Assembly (NCBI GenBank): GCA_017483605.1
Contig: JAFUWG010000026.1
Span: 1 to 64,000, forward strand
Reading direction: 5' to 3'
Origin: Bacteroidaceae bacterium
Lineage (GTDB): Bacteria > Bacteroidota > Bacteroidia > Bacteroidales > Bacteroidaceae
Length of the DNA: 64,000 nt
In this document: positions 1 to 8,237 of the stretch, in pieces
Numbering within the stretch: position 1 is the first letter of the stretch
Layout of the letters: the number at the start of each line of letters is the position of its first letter
Notes under the pieces: model-generated
What the model saw: only the letters and a program-made list of their open reading frames with translations
Told to the model about the DNA's origin: nothing
Database searches by the model: none
Program-made: the position numbers and the translations under genes

Positions 1-30
1 CTATAAAAACGTTAAGTTTCTGCCCGTTTC

Positions 31-62
31 TTTGGTGGTAACAGAATAAATGATTATCTTTG
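31..62 (+). promoter_or_regulatory. Bacteroidetes-type promoter
   Basis: TTTG at 31-34 is followed 20 nt later by TATCTTTG at 55-62, matching the Bacteroidetes -33/-7 consensus. It points into the truncated leucine-rich-repeat gene, with a leader of roughly 110 nt. The stretch CAGAATAA followed by TTATCTTTG recurs at another promoter near 30,126. Confidence 0.55.
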
Positions 63-134
63 CACTCACTAAGAAGCGTTCTTTGGAAATGTGTATAACG
101 AGACAGAATATGTAATTCAGCTCGTTTCTAAATC

Positions 135-165
135 GTTACCTAATTACCATTTGAATTAAGGTAAC
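135..165. repeat. Short inverted repeat in LRR leader
   Basis: GTTACCTAATT (135-145) is mirrored by AATTAAGGTAAC (154-165), giving 11 pairs with a one-base bulge and an 8-nt loop. It lies between the promoter at 31-62 and the point where the LRR reading frame opens. It could be an mRNA hairpin or a recombination or protein site. No T-run follows, so a terminator is unlikely. Confidence 0.4.
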
Positions 166-179
166 AAAGTGATTTCTAA

Positions 180-626
180 AGAGTTATAAATTTCCCCGTA
201 ACAACTATTGGCGAATCTGCTTTCTCTGGCTGTAGTGGCTTGACCTCCGTAATCATCCCCAACAGCGTGACGAGCATCGGTCGTGTGGCTTTTGCTAGTT
301 GCTCTGGACTGACAGATGTTTATTGCTTTGCTGAGAAAATTCCATCAACTGAAGAAGATCCTTTTATTGGTTCCTCCTACAAATATGCTACGCTCCATGT
401 ACCAGCCTCTGCCATTAATACCTATAGATCCACCGAACCATGGAACAATTTTTGGCAGGTTATAGCCCTGACAGAACATGAAGAAGTTGCGATTGAGAAT
501 GTGGTGGTTCCAGCAAAAAATCCAACAATCTTCACTGTTGATGGGAAGAAAGTGGGTGCTATGCAAAAAGGTACGAACATCATCAAATATTCGGATGGAA
601 CCTCCAAAAAGGTACTTGTAAAATAA
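180..626 (+). pseudogene. 5'-truncated BspA-like leucine-rich-repeat protein
   Basis: The frame opens after a TAA at 177-179 with no ATG; the only possible start in it is a TTG at 240. It encodes two BspA/LRR_5-type units (IGESAFSGCSGLTSVIIP, then SVTSIGRVAFASCSGL). A linker rich in V and E follows, then a tail VDGKKVGAMQKGTNIIKY ending in KKVLVK. BspA-type LRR proteins are secreted adhesins; the tail resembles the C-terminal signal regions of two other proteins in this window (18,913 and the giant gene). A signal peptide and the N-terminal repeats that such proteins normally have are absent, so I read this as a 3' remnant left by deletion or recombination. A short functional product from the TTG is less likely. 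A promoter still stands upstream, so it may be transcribed together with the small ORF that follows. Confidence 0.7.
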
Positions 627-657
627 ACATGATTATTAATCTCTTAAAAACAAATTT

Positions 658-786
658 ATGATGGAAAACAAAGAATTTGAGAATTGGAAAGCAAAAATTG
701 AAACAGAACTTGCCGACCTCAAGAAAAGAGTAGAGAAACTCGAAAATAATCCATCTCAAGGAGGACAAACCCTAACGTGGAAATAA
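658..786 (+). CDS. Small 42-residue coiled-coil protein
   Basis: Two adjacent ATGs (658 and 661) open a 42-residue frame starting MMENKEFENWKAKIETELAD. The next residues, LKKRVEKLENN, have leucine and valine at heptad spacing, so an amphipathic or coiled-coil helix is likely, followed by a polar tail ending QTLTWK. It starts 31 nt after the LRR remnant and is followed directly by a strong intrinsic terminator, so both are probably the end of one transcript. I do not recognise a family and assign no function. The heptad pattern, the purine-rich sequence before the ATG and the terminator position support a real gene. Confidence 0.55.
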   Translation: MMENKEFENWKAKIETELADLKKRVEKLENNPSQGGQTLTWK

Positions 787-800
787 TAACAAAAACATAA

Positions 801-836
801 AATCCGCCTGCTGACCATCAGCAAGCGGATTTTTTC
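801..836 (+). terminator. Rho-independent terminator
   Basis: AATCCGCcTGCTG pairs with CAGCAaGCGGATT around a short loop and is followed by a T-run (830-835). It ends the LRR remnant/small ORF transcript. Confidence 0.85.
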
Positions 837-960
837 TGTGGGTGACATGACCTGTCACAGAGTGTTCTGAAGTCGAATTTCGTTAATAAAACAGCGGAAT
901 TTGAATATTTTTTCAACTTTCCGCTTGTTTCCTCCTTTATGGTGAGAATAAACACAACGA

Positions 961-990
961 AAAATGCCAGATGAACTGGCATTTTTTATT
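961..990 (-). terminator. Terminator of the NYN gene
   Basis: AATGCCAG (963-970) pairs with CTGGCATT (976-983). On the minus strand the stem is followed by a run of T, directly beyond the stop of the NYN gene. The plus side is also T-rich, so it may work in both directions. Confidence 0.75.
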
Positions 991-998
991 TTTTTTAA

Positions 999-1685
999 TC
1001 ATGAATTTTTCTTCAAATGGATTTGTGGACAGTCCATTCCGTCAATGTGCTCAAATAGGCTTGGTTCTACTCGTGCTTTCATGGGGTCGAGAATAAAGTC
1101 GATACCTTCACGACGGGCTAATTTAGCGGCTGGTACAAAGTCGGCATCTCCTGATACCAAAACAATTCTGTCAACGAACTTCTTCAAAGCCATCGATGCA
1201 ATATCTACACCAATCTTCATGTCAATACCTTTTTGTTTGATGTCAATATAAACATCTTCTTCCTTGAGGTCTTCAATTTTCAGTTCCCCTTTCAGCAGTT
1301 CTTTCACCTTGTTGGGGTGGATATGCCAGTTTTTGTTTTCTTTCAGTTCCCCTAAACGAAGTGCTACCTTACGCTTTCGTTTCAATGCCTCAAACAATTC
1401 TGTACGGAATTTATATTCATCCGTTTTGCTATAGTCTATTGCTTTGCCTGTCACGGGGTTGTGCATCTTTTTAGAAAAAGGGTGGCAGTCATAATAGAAG
1501 ATGCGGTAGAGTGTGTTTTCCTTGCCTACATGCGTCAATGCTAAGGTATAAAGATAATCGGCAACTTCTGCTCCAGATAATTTCTTTTCTTTGTTGTACA
1601 GAGAGTTAAACCTTTTGATGAAGAAGCCTCCATCAATCAGTACCGCAATTTTTACAGGTGGTAATGTAGTTGTTTTTGTTGCCAT
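999..1685 (-). CDS. NYN domain (LabA/PIN-like) protein
   Basis: This 228-residue protein has the NYN/PIN-like pattern of acidic residues: IAVLIDGGFF near residue 16 and LVSGDADFVPAAKLARREG near residue 180. NYN proteins are predicted metal-dependent RNases; the aspartates at both sites would bind the metal. The length is typical of single-domain bacterial NYN proteins. The ATG at 1685 is in frame with a clear N-terminal MATKTTT extension. It stands alone, with its own promoter (1797-1827) and terminator, so it is a monocistronic unit. The target RNA cannot be told from sequence. Confidence 0.8.
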   Translation of the reverse strand: MATKTTTLPPVKIAVLIDGGFFIKRFNSLYNKEKKLSGAEVADYLYTLALTHVGKENTLYRIFYYDCHPFSKKMHNPVTGKAIDYSKTDEYKFRTELFEALKRKRKVALRLGELKENKNWHIHPNKVKELLKGELKIEDLKEEDVYIDIKQKGIDMKIGVDIASMALKKFVDRIVLVSGDADFVPAAKLARREGIDFILDPMKARVEPSLFEHIDGMDCPQIHLKKNS

Positions 1686-1705
1686 GTTCTATTGAATAAA
1701 AAATA

Positions 1706-1786
1706 ATGGCTCACGGGTAGGCGTACCTATTATCGAGATGAGCATTTTGGATTGGAGTGCTACGAGGTACGCTTCGCCATGAGCAT
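1706..1786. repeat. Imperfect inverted repeat in NYN leader
   Basis: The arm 1706-1728 (ATGGCTCACGGG...GCGTACCT) and the arm 1765-1786 (AGGTACGC...GCCATGAGCAT) are complementary over about 22 positions with a few mismatches, around a 36-nt loop. Both arms are inside the roughly 100-nt 5' leader of the NYN gene, so the mRNA could fold into a long hairpin just before the start codon. Confidence 0.5.
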
Positions 1787-1796
1787 AATCGTGTTG

Positions 1797-1827
1797 CAAA
1801 ATTACAATCAATCTTGCTTTTTACAAA
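1797..1827 (-). promoter_or_regulatory. Promoter of the NYN gene
   Basis: Read on the minus strand: TTTG (1827-1824), 19 nt, TAATTTTG (1804-1797). This is an exact match to the Bacteroidetes consensus and spacing. Confidence 0.7.
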
Positions 1828-1946
1828 ATTTTTTAACAAAAAATATCAAAAAAAAGAAGAATTCATATTTATATAGTTCGTTTCCACCTTCTTTTTTCTC
1901 TTGAGAAACCTCCCTTTTTTCTTTCTAAATAGAATAGGATTGTCTT

Positions 1947-2699
1947 TCACTCCACCAGTGGCACGCCGAACACCGAGGGGTCGGGGGTAGCGTTGGGTGA
2001 GTTGGGCAGGGGTGTCTGTGAGGCGATGGAGAGGGTGAGGATGGAGATGCGGACTTGGGGGGCTTTGGAGAGTTCGCGGGCACAGGATGCGAGGGTGGCG
2101 CCTGTGGTGGTGACGTCGTCGATGAGGAGGAGGTGTTTGCCTTGGATTTTCTGGGGATGGGTGAGGCGGAAGATGTCTTGCACGTTGTCGATTCTGTCTT
2201 TGCCGCTCAGGGTGGTCTGGGAGGGGTTGTTGACCACGCGTCGGACGACGTTGCGGTAGATGGGCAGGTGCACTTCACGGGCGATTCCACGGGCGATGTA
2301 GTGGCTTTGGTTGTAGCCTCGCCGGAGTTGCCGCCGCCAGTGGAGGGGCAGGGGGATGATGCAGTCGATGCTCAGGAAGAAGCCGCTGTCCTTCAGTTGA
2401 CGGGCGTAGAGGGCTGCCAGATGGGTGGCTACCTCGGGATGCTGGTGGTACTTGAGCAGATGGATGAGGCGGCGGGTTTTCTCTCCGTCGTGGTGCAGCA
2501 TGGATGCGGCTCTCACCACGGGGATTTGTCCCCAGAAGCGTCGCTCCAGGGGTGAATGTGCTGCCAGATGGTGGTCGGTCAGGGGGAGTTCCACGTGGCA
2601 GGCTGCACAGAGGATGTGCTCCTCGGGGTTGAGCCGCTGATGGCAGATGAGGCACCGTCGGGGCAGGAGGAAGTCGCACAGGTCATGAAGGAGTGTCAC
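1947..2699 (-). CDS. comF: ComF family phosphoribosyltransferase-like protein
   Basis: The 250-residue protein has the ComF layout. An N-terminal zinc-ribbon segment carries cysteine pairs (CLICHQRL and CAACHVEL, residues 17-37). A phosphoribosyltransferase fold follows, with the PRPP-binding signature LLLIDDVTTTGATL near residue 190. ComF proteins are linked to natural competence and DNA uptake in some bacteria, but the gene is present in many non-competent species and its reaction is unknown. The start lies 22 nt after the recX stop, so the two are probably one transcript. The tail after residue 225 is low-complexity (proline- and asparagine-rich) and likely unstructured. Confidence 0.88.
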   Translation of the reverse strand: MTLLHDLCDFLLPRRCLICHQRLNPEEHILCAACHVELPLTDHHLAAHSPLERRFWGQIPVVRAASMLHHDGEKTRRLIHLLKYHQHPEVATHLAALYARQLKDSGFFLSIDCIIPLPLHWRRQLRRGYNQSHYIARGIAREVHLPIYRNVVRRVVNNPSQTTLSGKDRIDNVQDIFRLTHPQKIQGKHLLLIDDVTTTGATLASCARELSKAPQVRISILTLSIASQTPLPNSPNATPDPSVFGVPLVE

Positions 2700-2721
2700 G
2701 TGGTTTTCGTTTTTGATGGAC

Positions 2722-3204
2722 TCATTCTTCGTCGTCCAGGTTTCCCACCACCTTCAGGATTTCGTCCATCTCGAATCCTCTGCCCAGGGCGAAACGGATG
2801 AGTTTCCCTTTGATTTCGTAGTTGTTGCGTCCTTTCACGGTGGGGCGTTTCTTCTCGATGATGTCTCTGAGGGCGTCGAGGTGGTCTGTGTCTTCAATCT
2901 CTCGGAGGGCTTCCTCGATGTGTCGGGAGGCGATGTGACGCAGCCGCAACGCTTGTTCTATCCGCACTTTGCCCCAGTGATTGTAGCGGAACTTGTCGCG
3001 GACGAAGGCATGGGCAAACCGTTCTTCGTCGATGAAGCGTTCTTCTACGAGCCGTCGGGTCACTCGCTCGATGGTTTCTGCGGGCAGTTCCCACCGACGC
3101 ATCTTCCGCTCCACGTCCCAGCAGCATTGTTCGCCCATCGCACACAGAGCAGAAAGCCTGGTGTAAGCCTCCTGCTCTGTGTAGATGTGTCGGGTTTTTT
3201 CCAT
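2722..3204 (-). CDS. recX: Regulatory protein RecX
   Basis: The 160-residue, highly charged, all-helical protein matches RecX in length and pattern. It has three-helix repeats with conserved RLVEERFIDEERFAHAFVRD in the middle and KGKLIRFALGRGFEMDEI near the end. RecX binds RecA filaments and limits recombination. It is followed closely by comF. Its start codon is preceded by a copy of a roughly 105-bp leader repeat (3213-3319), and putA ends just upstream on the same strand. No clear -33/-7 promoter is visible, so it may be read through from putA or started from within the repeat. Confidence 0.85.
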   Translation of the reverse strand: MEKTRHIYTEQEAYTRLSALCAMGEQCCWDVERKMRRWELPAETIERVTRRLVEERFIDEERFAHAFVRDKFRYNHWGKVRIEQALRLRHIASRHIEEALREIEDTDHLDALRDIIEKKRPTVKGRNNYEIKGKLIRFALGRGFEMDEILKVVGNLDDEE

Positions 3205-3212
3205 TTTTGTTT

Positions 3213-3319
3213 TTTAGTAGTTTAGTAGTTAAGTAGTTATCGCTTCGCTCAGTAGTTAAGCCTAATGTCATGCCAGAGTATCGGCTTAACTACTTCACTA
3301 CCGACTACTTCACTACTTC
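3213..3319 (-). repeat. ~105-bp leader repeat, copy 1
   Basis: Read on the minus strand this segment matches 18,763-18,866 over nearly its whole length with only a handful of differences. It contains short AGTAGT/TAACTACT runs and a hairpin with arms GTTAAGCCGA and (T/A)GGCTTAAC. In both places it lies upstream of a start codon in the same orientation: recX here, the secreted protein at 18,913 there. It fills the gap between the putA stop and the recX start. Confidence 0.8.
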
Positions 3320-3323
3320 ATGA

Positions 3324-6300
3324 TCATTCCACTTCTGGCACCTCAATCTGAGAGCCATAGCGGTGGTACTCGTTGGCGATGGACTGCTCCTTGATGTAGA
3401 GAGCCAGTTCGATGCGTCCGTTCTTGACGGGCAGGGACTGGGCGATGTACTTGTCGCAGTTGGCAGCAGCCTCGAACACCACGTCGGGCACCTGTCGGGA
3501 GATGGTACGCACTCGCTCGTACTTCTTGATGCTCTCGCAGAAGGCAGCGAGGTTTTCTTTCTTGACGGAGCCAGTGAGTTGAGCCGCAACGGGGTTGTTG
3601 TCATCTACCGAGATGGTAAGTGGGGTACCCACCGTCTGGGCTGCCAACTGAACCATCTGAATCTGCTCCTGAGTCTCGTCGCCAAAGAGTCGGAGCACCA
3701 TGCCTCCCTTGAGCGGCAGATAGCGGAACACGTTCTGTTCGCCACGAATCTTGGGCTGAATGTTGCGGGCATGACGGAATTCCTTCTCGTACCAGTCGGC
3801 GTAGGACTTCCTGTAGTCGGTGGTGCTTCCTTCCTTGTCGGTAATGACCATGAACTGGGCACAGTAGTTGGGACCGCCTGCCTTGAGTCCGGGACCGAAG
3901 GCAGAGAGTTTCATGCCGCCAAAGGGTTGACGGTTCACGATGGCTCCCGTGATGCCTCGGTTGATGTAGAGATTGCCTGCCATGACGTGGTTTTTCCAGT
4001 ACCGCTGCTCCTGTTCGTCGAGCGACTGGAGTCCTGATGTCAAGCCGTAGTCGAGGCTGTTGACGAGGTCAACCGCTTCTTCCAGCGTGTCGTAAGGAGT
4101 GACCGCCAAGAGCGGAGCGAACAACTCGGTGCGGAAGGTGAAGGAAGTGGGTTTCACATGGATTTTCACCGTCGGCTTGAGGATGTACTTCTTCTCATCG
4201 ACAAACTCAGGAGCAATGAGCCACTTTTCGCCTGGTTCGAGTTTGAACGCCTGTTCCAGTTTCTCGTTGTGGTTCGTTATCATCGGACCCACGATGTTGC
4301 CGGCGTTCCACACACCGCCCACCTTCAGCGATGAAGCACAGTCTTTGAGTTTCTCGAAGAACTCGGGGTTGTTGTAAACCGAACGCTCCACCAGCAGGAT
4401 GGAACAAGCCGAGCACTTCTGTCCTGCGTTGCCGAATGCACTGCGGCAAGCGTTCATGATGGCATGGTCGCGGTCGCCCTTGGCAGAGAGTATCATCACG
4501 TTCTTGCCACCCGTCTCGGCCGAGAGCGGCTTGCGTGGATTGGCATGAGCAATGGTCTGGGCAGTCTCGGTGCCGCCTGTCAGGATGATGTGTTTCACCA
4601 CAGGAGAGGAGGTCAGCAACGGAGTAGCCTCACGGTCGGTAATGACGACCTGAAGAGCCTCCTTCGGCACACCAGCCTCCCAGAACGCTTTGGCAAACAG
4701 CCAGGCAACGGGAGCAGCCACCGTGGCAGGTTTCAAGATGCAGGTGTTGCCCGAAGCCAAAGCAGCGACGACTCCTCCGCATGGGATGGCACAAGGGAAG
4801 TTCCAAGGCGAGAGCACCAGCACAGTGCCCTTTGCCCGCATGTCGATGTCGGAGAGGGCGGCATATTTCTTCATTGTGGTGGTGTAGAAACGGCAGTAGT
4901 CGATACCTTCCGACACTTCCACGTCTGCCTCTTCCACGGTCTTGCCCGTGATGGCACACATGGAGCCGTTCAGGTCGCCACGCATCTGTCCGAGAATGTT
5001 GGCAGCCTTGTACATGATGCGGTGACGCTCCTCGATGGTGGTCTGTCTCCATCCGGCAGGGTCTTTCTCCGCAATGTCGAGAATCTGAGCCGTCTGCACC
5101 TTGTTGGCACGCGACATCTCGCAGACTATCACATCGCCCTCCTGCGAGCGGTCATAGTATTTGGCATGGTCGTCGTTGTAAACCAACTTGTCGCCAATCT
5201 GAGTGGGCAGCACATCACCTGGTTTCCAGTCGCCCCATTCTGCTTTCTCGCCCGACATCGTGCCCTTCGACTGCCACTTCGCAAAGATTTTCTCCACCCA
5301 TTCTTGATTGCAGAAACGGTCGAAGTCGGTGTCTGGCTCGTTCAGCATCTCGTCCTGTGGTTCCTGACCCTCGTAAGGCTTGTTGCGGTCTTGAGTGCGG
5401 GTAGGCGTGTGGTCGAGCGTGTCCTTCATGTTGTAGGCATTGATGAACTGCTGCTCCAGTTCCTTCCACTCTTTCGTGTTGGGTTTCAGCGAGAAAGAAT
5501 GGGTCAGGAAGTTGTCGGGAGCCGTGTTCTCGTCCATGCGACGCACCAGATAACTGATGGCGTTGAGGAAGTGCTCTTTCTTCACCACAGGGGTGTAGAG
5601 AATCACGTGGTTGCCCAACTTCTTCTGTGCCCTCCACACGTGGTTAGCCATGCCTTCCAGCATCTCGAAGCAGAAGCAGTCCTTGGGAGTGTGGTACATC
5701 TCGGTGAGCAGGTAGGCGTATGAAATGGTGAAAAGGTTGTGAGACGCCATGCCGATGTGCAGCACATGTGCATTCTCGGGCTTCAAGCCCCGTTCGATGA
5801 TGTGCAGGTAGTTGGCATCCACCTCTGTCTTGTTGCTCCTGACCGGATTGGGCCATCCTCTCATGTCGCTGACGATGTTTTCCATGTCGAGGTTGCAGCC
5901 CTTCACGATACGCATCTTGATGGGTGAACCACCGGCAGCCACACGCTCCTTGGCAAACTCCAGCAACTCTGTCTGGAAGCCCCAAGCGTCGGGCAGATAA
6001 GCCTGCACCACGATGCCTGCCTCGTAGTTCTTGAACTGTGGCAGAGAGAGCACGTCCTTGAAGAGTTTCATGGTCAGGTGAGCATCCTTGTACTCCTCCA
6101 TGTCCAGATTGATGAACTTCGGTTTGGTCACACCGTTCGGGTCTGTATAAGGATTGTCAATTGCCGCCTGATAGAGTGCCGACATACGTTTGATGAGTTC
6201 GGGGAAGCACTCTTTGTAGTTCAGTGCGTGGGTCTGAGCATAAATGCCCGAAATCTTTACGGAGATATAGTTGATGTCTGGCTCTTTCAGTGCTTCCAGA

Positions 6301-6803
6301 TAGGAGTAGTAACGCTTGTCAGCCTCACCGTCGCCCAGCACGACCTCGCCCAGCAGGTTCACGTTCTGACCGATGTTCTGGTCAAATCGGGTAGCCAAGT
6401 GTTTGGTCAGGTTGGGACGAGCCTGGTCGATAATCACACGACTGGTGTCTCGGCGGAGTCTCCACTTGATGATAGGCACAGCAGCCCAGTTGAACAGTGG
6501 CAGGTAGGCAAATTTCTGATACATCCAGAAGAGGAAGTGGTCGCCTGCATCCAAGAATTTCGGAATACCATACTGGTCCATCAGGTCTTTCACGCGGATA
6601 GCCAATTTCTGCGTGTCTCTCACCTGACTGGTCTCGTCCAGCATACGCACGATAAACTTCTTGTCGTTCGGTGTTGTCACCATCGTGCCATACATGTGCT
6701 GCTCATTCTTTTCGGTCTTGGTCAGACCCGAATAACTCTCATCGTAGAGTTTCCTCATCCACGAGAAAACTTCTTCAATGGTCGGTAGTTTCTGTTCAGC
6801 CAT
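3324..6803 (-). CDS. putA: Bifunctional proline dehydrogenase / P5C dehydrogenase
   Basis: The protein oxidises proline to pyrroline-5-carboxylate with FAD, then to glutamate with NAD+. The N-terminal half (to about residue 450) is the proline dehydrogenase barrel, with RIVKGCNLDMEN and YLVRRMDENT motifs. The second half (about 540-1020) is an aldehyde dehydrogenase with SPWNFP, SAETGGKN (catalytic Glu) and AGQKCSACS (catalytic Cys, near 797). About 140 further residues follow. No N-terminal DNA-binding domain is present, so it is a purely enzymatic PutA. The frame also extends three codons upstream to a TTG at 6812, but the ATG at 6803 (MAEQKLPTIEE) is the better start; this gives 1159 residues. 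It has its own promoter at 6861-6891. Confidence 0.93.
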   Translation of the reverse strand: MAEQKLPTIEEVFSWMRKLYDESYSGLTKTEKNEQHMYGTMVTTPNDKKFIVRMLDETSQVRDTQKLAIRVKDLMDQYGIPKFLDAGDHFLFWMYQKFAYLPLFNWAAVPIIKWRLRRDTSRVIIDQARPNLTKHLATRFDQNIGQNVNLLGEVVLGDGEADKRYYSYLEALKEPDINYISVKISGIYAQTHALNYKECFPELIKRMSALYQAAIDNPYTDPNGVTKPKFINLDMEEYKDAHLTMKLFKDVLSLPQFKNYEAGIVVQAYLPDAWGFQTELLEFAKERVAAGGSPIKMRIVKGCNLDMENIVSDMRGWPNPVRSNKTEVDANYLHIIERGLKPENAHVLHIGMASHNLFTISYAYLLTEMYHTPKDCFCFEMLEGMANHVWRAQKKLGNHVILYTPVVKKEHFLNAISYLVRRMDENTAPDNFLTHSFSLKPNTKEWKELEQQFINAYNMKDTLDHTPTRTQDRNKPYEGQEPQDEMLNEPDTDFDRFCNQEWVEKIFAKWQSKGTMSGEKAEWGDWKPGDVLPTQIGDKLVYNDDHAKYYDRSQEGDVIVCEMSRANKVQTAQILDIAEKDPAGWRQTTIEERHRIMYKAANILGQMRGDLNGSMCAITGKTVEEADVEVSEGIDYCRFYTTTMKKYAALSDIDMRAKGTVLVLSPWNFPCAIPCGGVVAALASGNTCILKPATVAAPVAWLFAKAFWEAGVPKEALQVVITDREATPLLTSSPVVKHIILTGGTETAQTIAHANPRKPLSAETGGKNVMILSAKGDRDHAIMNACRSAFGNAGQKCSACSILLVERSVYNNPEFFEKLKDCASSLKVGGVWNAGNIVGPMITNHNEKLEQAFKLEPGEKWLIAPEFVDEKKYILKPTVKIHVKPTSFTFRTELFAPLLAVTPYDTLEEAVDLVNSLDYGLTSGLQSLDEQEQRYWKNHVMAGNLYINRGITGAIVNRQPFGGMKLSAFGPGLKAGGPNYCAQFMVITDKEGSTTDYRKSYADWYEKEFRHARNIQPKIRGEQNVFRYLPLKGGMVLRLFGDETQEQIQMVQLAAQTVGTPLTISVDDNNPVAAQLTGSVKKENLAAFCESIKKYERVRTISRQVPDVVFEAAANCDKYIAQSLPVKNGRIELALYIKEQSIANEYHRYGSQIEVPEVE

Positions 6804-6860
6804 AACATTCAAAAAAGGTTAGTAGGTTAAAGTTTTTTTAAGTTAGCCAATCTCTGTTTG

Positions 6861-6891
6861 CAAAGGTACACAACTATTCTTAAAAAACAAT
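6861..6891 (-). promoter_or_regulatory. Promoter of putA
   Basis: The minus strand carries TACCTTTG (6868-6861) with ATTG (6891-6888) placed 19 nt upstream, a near-consensus -33/-7 pair. The leader is about 50 nt. Confidence 0.55.
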
Positions 6892-6962
6892 GGCACTTTG
6901 CAAGAATTTTTTTCTTTCTTCTTACAAAATGCCGTTATTTTTGCAAAAAAGTTCCCTCAGCC

Positions 6963-8237
6963 TTACTTTTTCTTCTTTTCCAAGTAGGTCTTCAAGGCGT
7001 TGAGGTTCTCATGCTCGGTGATGTCGTATTCTGTCTGGTCGTATCTGCCTTGCACCAGGGTGACAGTTCCGTCCTTCGCCAGATAGAAGGCATCGAAGCC
7101 GAAGAACTTCTTGATGAAGGAGACACGCTTGCGAGGCTCTTGTCCGAGAATGACGGAATAGAACTCCTTTCGGGTGTCGCAACCCACTTGCAGGAGGGAG
7201 CGGATGTCGTAGTAGTCGCCCAGCACGGTCTGAGCAGTGTCTATCTTGGTGGTGTTGTTGGTCACACACACCAGCACCGTGTTCTTCTTCCGCATCTCCT
7301 CCTTGTTCTTCTTGGAGAGGAAATTCTTGGAGGTTCCGTCGCTCACCTTCATCTGGTCGAATCCCTCGCCCCACACACCGCTGGCATCGGTCATGCTGAC
7401 AAAGGCGTAGGGGTCAATCCGTTTCACCATCCGTAGAATCATGGCTTGGTCACGCCGACGAATCACACTCACAATGACAGGACGGTCGGTATGTGTGTAC
7501 CATCCTTGTCCGTCCAGCATCGTCACACCGTGGTGGGTCTGCACAATGGCATCGGCGATGGCATCGGGATTGCGTGAGAAAATCATGAACTGAACGGACT
7601 GGTGACGACGACGCATCCAGTAGTCGATGGTGGCTGAGCAGATGAAGAGCATCACAAAACCATAGATGACGCGGAACCAGTCGTGGAAGATGAAGTAGCA
7701 GGAGGAGATGATGACCACGTCGCAAGCCATAATGACCGAACCCAGCGACATGTTCTTGTACTTGTTCACAATGGCAGCAATGATGTCGGTTCCACCCGTC
7801 GAGCCGTTGTTCTCGAAGCACAGAGCCACACCCGTACCACACAAGATGGCTCCCAAAACACAAGCCATGAAGGACTCCTCGCCTATCAACTGTGGTAGCA
7901 TCATTTCTCCCGAATGAGCAGGGTCTGGCACCTCGATGAGTCGCTGCATCAGCCACAAGACGAAGGTCATGAAGAACACCGCATAGATGGTCTTGATGCA
8001 GAAACGGATACCCAACTCCTTGACTGCTACAATGAGCAGGATGGCATTGATAATCACGTAGGTCACCTGCACCTCAATGCCTGTCACATAGTAGATGATG
8101 GAGGAGATACCTGCCACACCACCTGTGGTCAAACTGTAGGGCAGCATGAACACCGTCACACCAATGGCATAAAGGATTACACCCACAGAGATGAGGGCAT
8201 AATCCTTCAGTTCATGTAATACGTAAGATTTGGTCAT
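6963..8237 (-). CDS. YitT family membrane protein with extra C-terminal region
   Basis: The first ~205 residues hold several hydrophobic segments typical of YitT/DUF161 membrane proteins, with the family stretch GTGVALCFENNGSTGGTDII near residue 135. A DUF2179-like cytoplasmic domain follows at about 215-290 (QFMIFSRN...PVIVSVIRRRD...DPYAFVSM). The transport or signalling role of YitT proteins is not known. The usual family length is about 280-300 residues. This protein has roughly 105 more (318-424), beginning TVLVCVTNNTTKIDTAQ, that I cannot place. The start codon overlaps the leuS stop by one base (TAATG), so translation is probably coupled to leuS. Confidence 0.82.
   Translation of the reverse strand: MTKSYVLHELKDYALISVGVILYAIGVTVFMLPYSLTTGGVAGISSIIYYVTGIEVQVTYVIINAILLIVAVKELGIRFCIKTIYAVFFMTFVLWLMQRLIEVPDPAHSGEMMLPQLIGEESFMACVLGAILCGTGVALCFENNGSTGGTDIIAAIVNKYKNMSLGSVIMACDVVIISSCYFIFHDWFRVIYGFVMLFICSATIDYWMRRRHQSVQFMIFSRNPDAIADAIVQTHHGVTMLDGQGWYTHTDRPVIVSVIRRRDQAMILRMVKRIDPYAFVSMTDASGVWGEGFDQMKVSDGTSKNFLSKKNKEEMRKKNTVLVCVTNNTTKIDTAQTVLGDYYDIRSLLQVGCDTRKEFYSVILGQEPRKRVSFIKKFFGFDAFYLAKDGTVTLVQGRYDQTEYDITEHENLNALKTYLEKKKK

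Noticed and set aside
4464..5723. 419-codon open frame on the plus strand opposite putA
   Set aside because: It is the antisense shadow of a well-supported enzyme domain; high GC at third positions of the real gene keeps the opposite frame open. It has no family motifs, promoter or ribosome site.
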